DNA of 33,318 nt, from contig CP070787.1 in NCBI GenBank assembly GCA_020346745.1, forward strand, positions 1,222,589 through 1,255,906, given 5' to 3'. The notes under the pieces were generated by a model, which was not told the DNA's origin, did no database searches, and worked only from the letters and a program-made list of their open reading frames with translations. Position 1 is the first letter of the stretch, and each line of letters begins with the position of its first letter. The translations under genes were made by a program, and so were the position numbers. Positions 32,254 through 33,318 of this stretch are shown one piece after another. This DNA is from Fidelibacterota bacterium. GTDB lineage: Bacteria; Fidelibacterota; Marinisomatia; SCGC-AAA003-L08; TS1B11.

Positions 32254-33318
32254 ATGCATAATATCCGTGAACGCGTCATTTCAGGGTGGACTATTTTCTT
32301 TGGGATTCCCCTACCAGTCGCCCTCTTGGTGCTAACCATAGCAGCTCCACTACTTCATGGACAGAATGATGGTCCGCAGGAAACGATCCATGGCGGGTCT
32401 CGATCCAACCGCACCCGTTACAGTGATATATCCCATGCAGGTCACTCTGGGACCGGAGCTCTGGTCATAACTGAGATCATGCAGAATCCTCTGACCGTCG
32501 CGGACACAGACGGTGAGTGGGTAGAGCTCCACAATGCCGGTACGGATACGGCCGACCTGCAGGGATGGACCCTCAAGGATGACGGCACGGATTCCCATAT
32601 AATCATAGACGTGGTGATCATTGCCCCCGGAGCATATATCGTCCTGGGAAATAACAGTGATTCCCTCCTCAACGGTGGCGTTGACCTGGAGTACCAGTAC
32701 TCCAATATCTACCTGGGTAACAGTGAGGATGAGTTGCTGCTGATCAATCCGTCTGGTGACACCGTGGATGTGGTGCGCTGGGACAACGGCTTGACCTTTC
32801 CCGATCCGGACGGCGCCTCGATGGCATTGCTCGATCCTGCCCTGGATAACAGCATCGGTACTAACTGGGAACCATCAACGATCATATTCGGGGCCGGGGA
32901 CTACGGTACCCCTGGTGCCCCCAATTTCATCAGTATCATTGATACCGATCCTTCGCAAGTGTTCTTTGATACTACCGCGGTAGGTACCAGCTCGGTTCTC
33001 CCCGTGACGATTACCAATGCAGGGAACATTGACCTGATTGTGGACAACGCCACCACACTCACTCCCTACTTCGAGCCTCTGTTCACGACATTGCTGACCA
33101 TTCCCAGCGGAAATTCTGCGCTGCTGGACATTTCCTTCACCCCGGATAGCTACGGTGATCATTTCGATACCCTTCTGATCCACTCCAATGCCTTCGAGAA
33201 TGAACTCGCCGCAGTGCCATTAAGTGGATTCGGATACCTCCCGGTCGCACATATCACCGTAAGTACCACGACTCTGGCATTCCCGGAAACCATGGTGGGT
33301 ATGTCCTCCACCATGGAC
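32254..33318 (+). CDS. Exported lamin-tail-domain protein, 3' end cut by window
   Basis: An open frame of 355 codons runs off the right edge. The N-terminus has a charged MHNIRER segment and a long hydrophobic stretch (about 11-36), consistent with a signal peptide or anchor. Residues about 68-225 match a lamin-tail domain: GALVITEIMQNP, GEWVELHNAGTDTADLQGW, APGAYIVLGN and the closing GDYGTPGAPN. A beta-sandwich of the choice-of-anchor-D / Hydin-like type follows (about 228-330), and a second copy begins before the cut. Such proteins in FCB-group bacteria are secreted and often cell-surface or type IX cargo. A sorting domain cannot be checked because the end is missing. GAGGTGAGGA lies upstream of the ATG. 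Confidence 0.8.
   Translation, partial: MHNIRERVISGWTIFFGIPLPVALLVLTIAAPLLHGQNDGPQETIHGGSRSNRTRYSDISHAGHSGTGALVITEIMQNPLTVADTDGEWVELHNAGTDTADLQGWTLKDDGTDSHIIIDVVIIAPGAYIVLGNNSDSLLNGGVDLEYQYSNIYLGNSEDELLLINPSGDTVDVVRWDNGLTFPDPDGASMALLDPALDNSIGTNWEPSTIIFGAGDYGTPGAPNFISIIDTDPSQVFFDTTAVGTSSVLPVTITNAGNIDLIVDNATTLTPYFEPLFTTLLTIPSGNSALLDISFTPDSYGDHFDTLLIHSNAFENELAAVPLSGFGYLPVAHITVSTTTLAFPETMVGMSSTMD

Noticed and set aside
32875-33183. 102-codon minus-strand frame at the right edge
   Set aside because: It is antisense to the open lamin-tail-domain frame, which has clear domain motifs and continues past the window.

Overview
This is a 33.3-kb, GC-rich bacterial segment made almost entirely of amino-acid biosynthesis genes. 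The genes are tightly packed, with many ATGA and short overlaps. No rRNA, tRNA, CRISPR array, insertion sequence or phage gene was seen. The partial secreted lamin-tail-domain protein at the right edge, together with the gene style, is compatible with an FCB-group lineage (Marinimicrobia, Calditrichota or KSB1-like). That placement is an inference from gene content only.

Left block (1-18128, + strand): mtnA is followed by a roughly 500-bp regulatory gap and then an 11-gene operon, ilvD-ilvB-ilvN-ilvC-leuB-leuA-leuC-leuD-cimA-ilvE-gltB. It covers valine, leucine and isoleucine synthesis. Isoleucine appears to be made from pyruvate through citramalate, and GltB supplies the glutamate that IlvE uses as amino donor. 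The gap contains a candidate promoter, a leader reading frame ending in a dense run of Ile/Val/Leu codons, and three mutually complementary segments that look like an attenuator. gltB appears to start with a CTG codon.

Middle block (18177-21619, - strand): proB-proA and proC form the proline pathway. An intrinsic-terminator hairpin sits directly against the proB start codon. A divergent region with several dyads separates proC from thrC.

Right block (21832-30487, + strand): a conventional threonine synthase gene comes first. A second unit then starts with its own promoter, a 34-codon leader containing MMMMAMMMM, a strong terminator and a matching antiterminator. It controls nine genes: a zinc-ribbon threonine-synthase paralog, a CysO-like sulfur carrier ending in Gly-Gly, a MoeB/ThiF-type activating enzyme, homoserine kinase, aspartokinase, aspartate-semialdehyde dehydrogenase, a short-chain dehydrogenase, TusA and a DsrE2-like protein. 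The most interesting reading is a methionine-controlled route to homocysteine: aspartate is converted to O-phosphohomoserine, which the ThrC paralog sulfhydrylates using a protein thiocarboxylate charged through TusA/DsrE and the E1-like enzyme. The sequence shows the gene set and the attenuator; the reaction is inferred.

Right edge (30545-33318): a response regulator with a degenerate HD-GYP-like output domain (- strand), a gap with little recognisable content, and a truncated exported lamin-tail protein.
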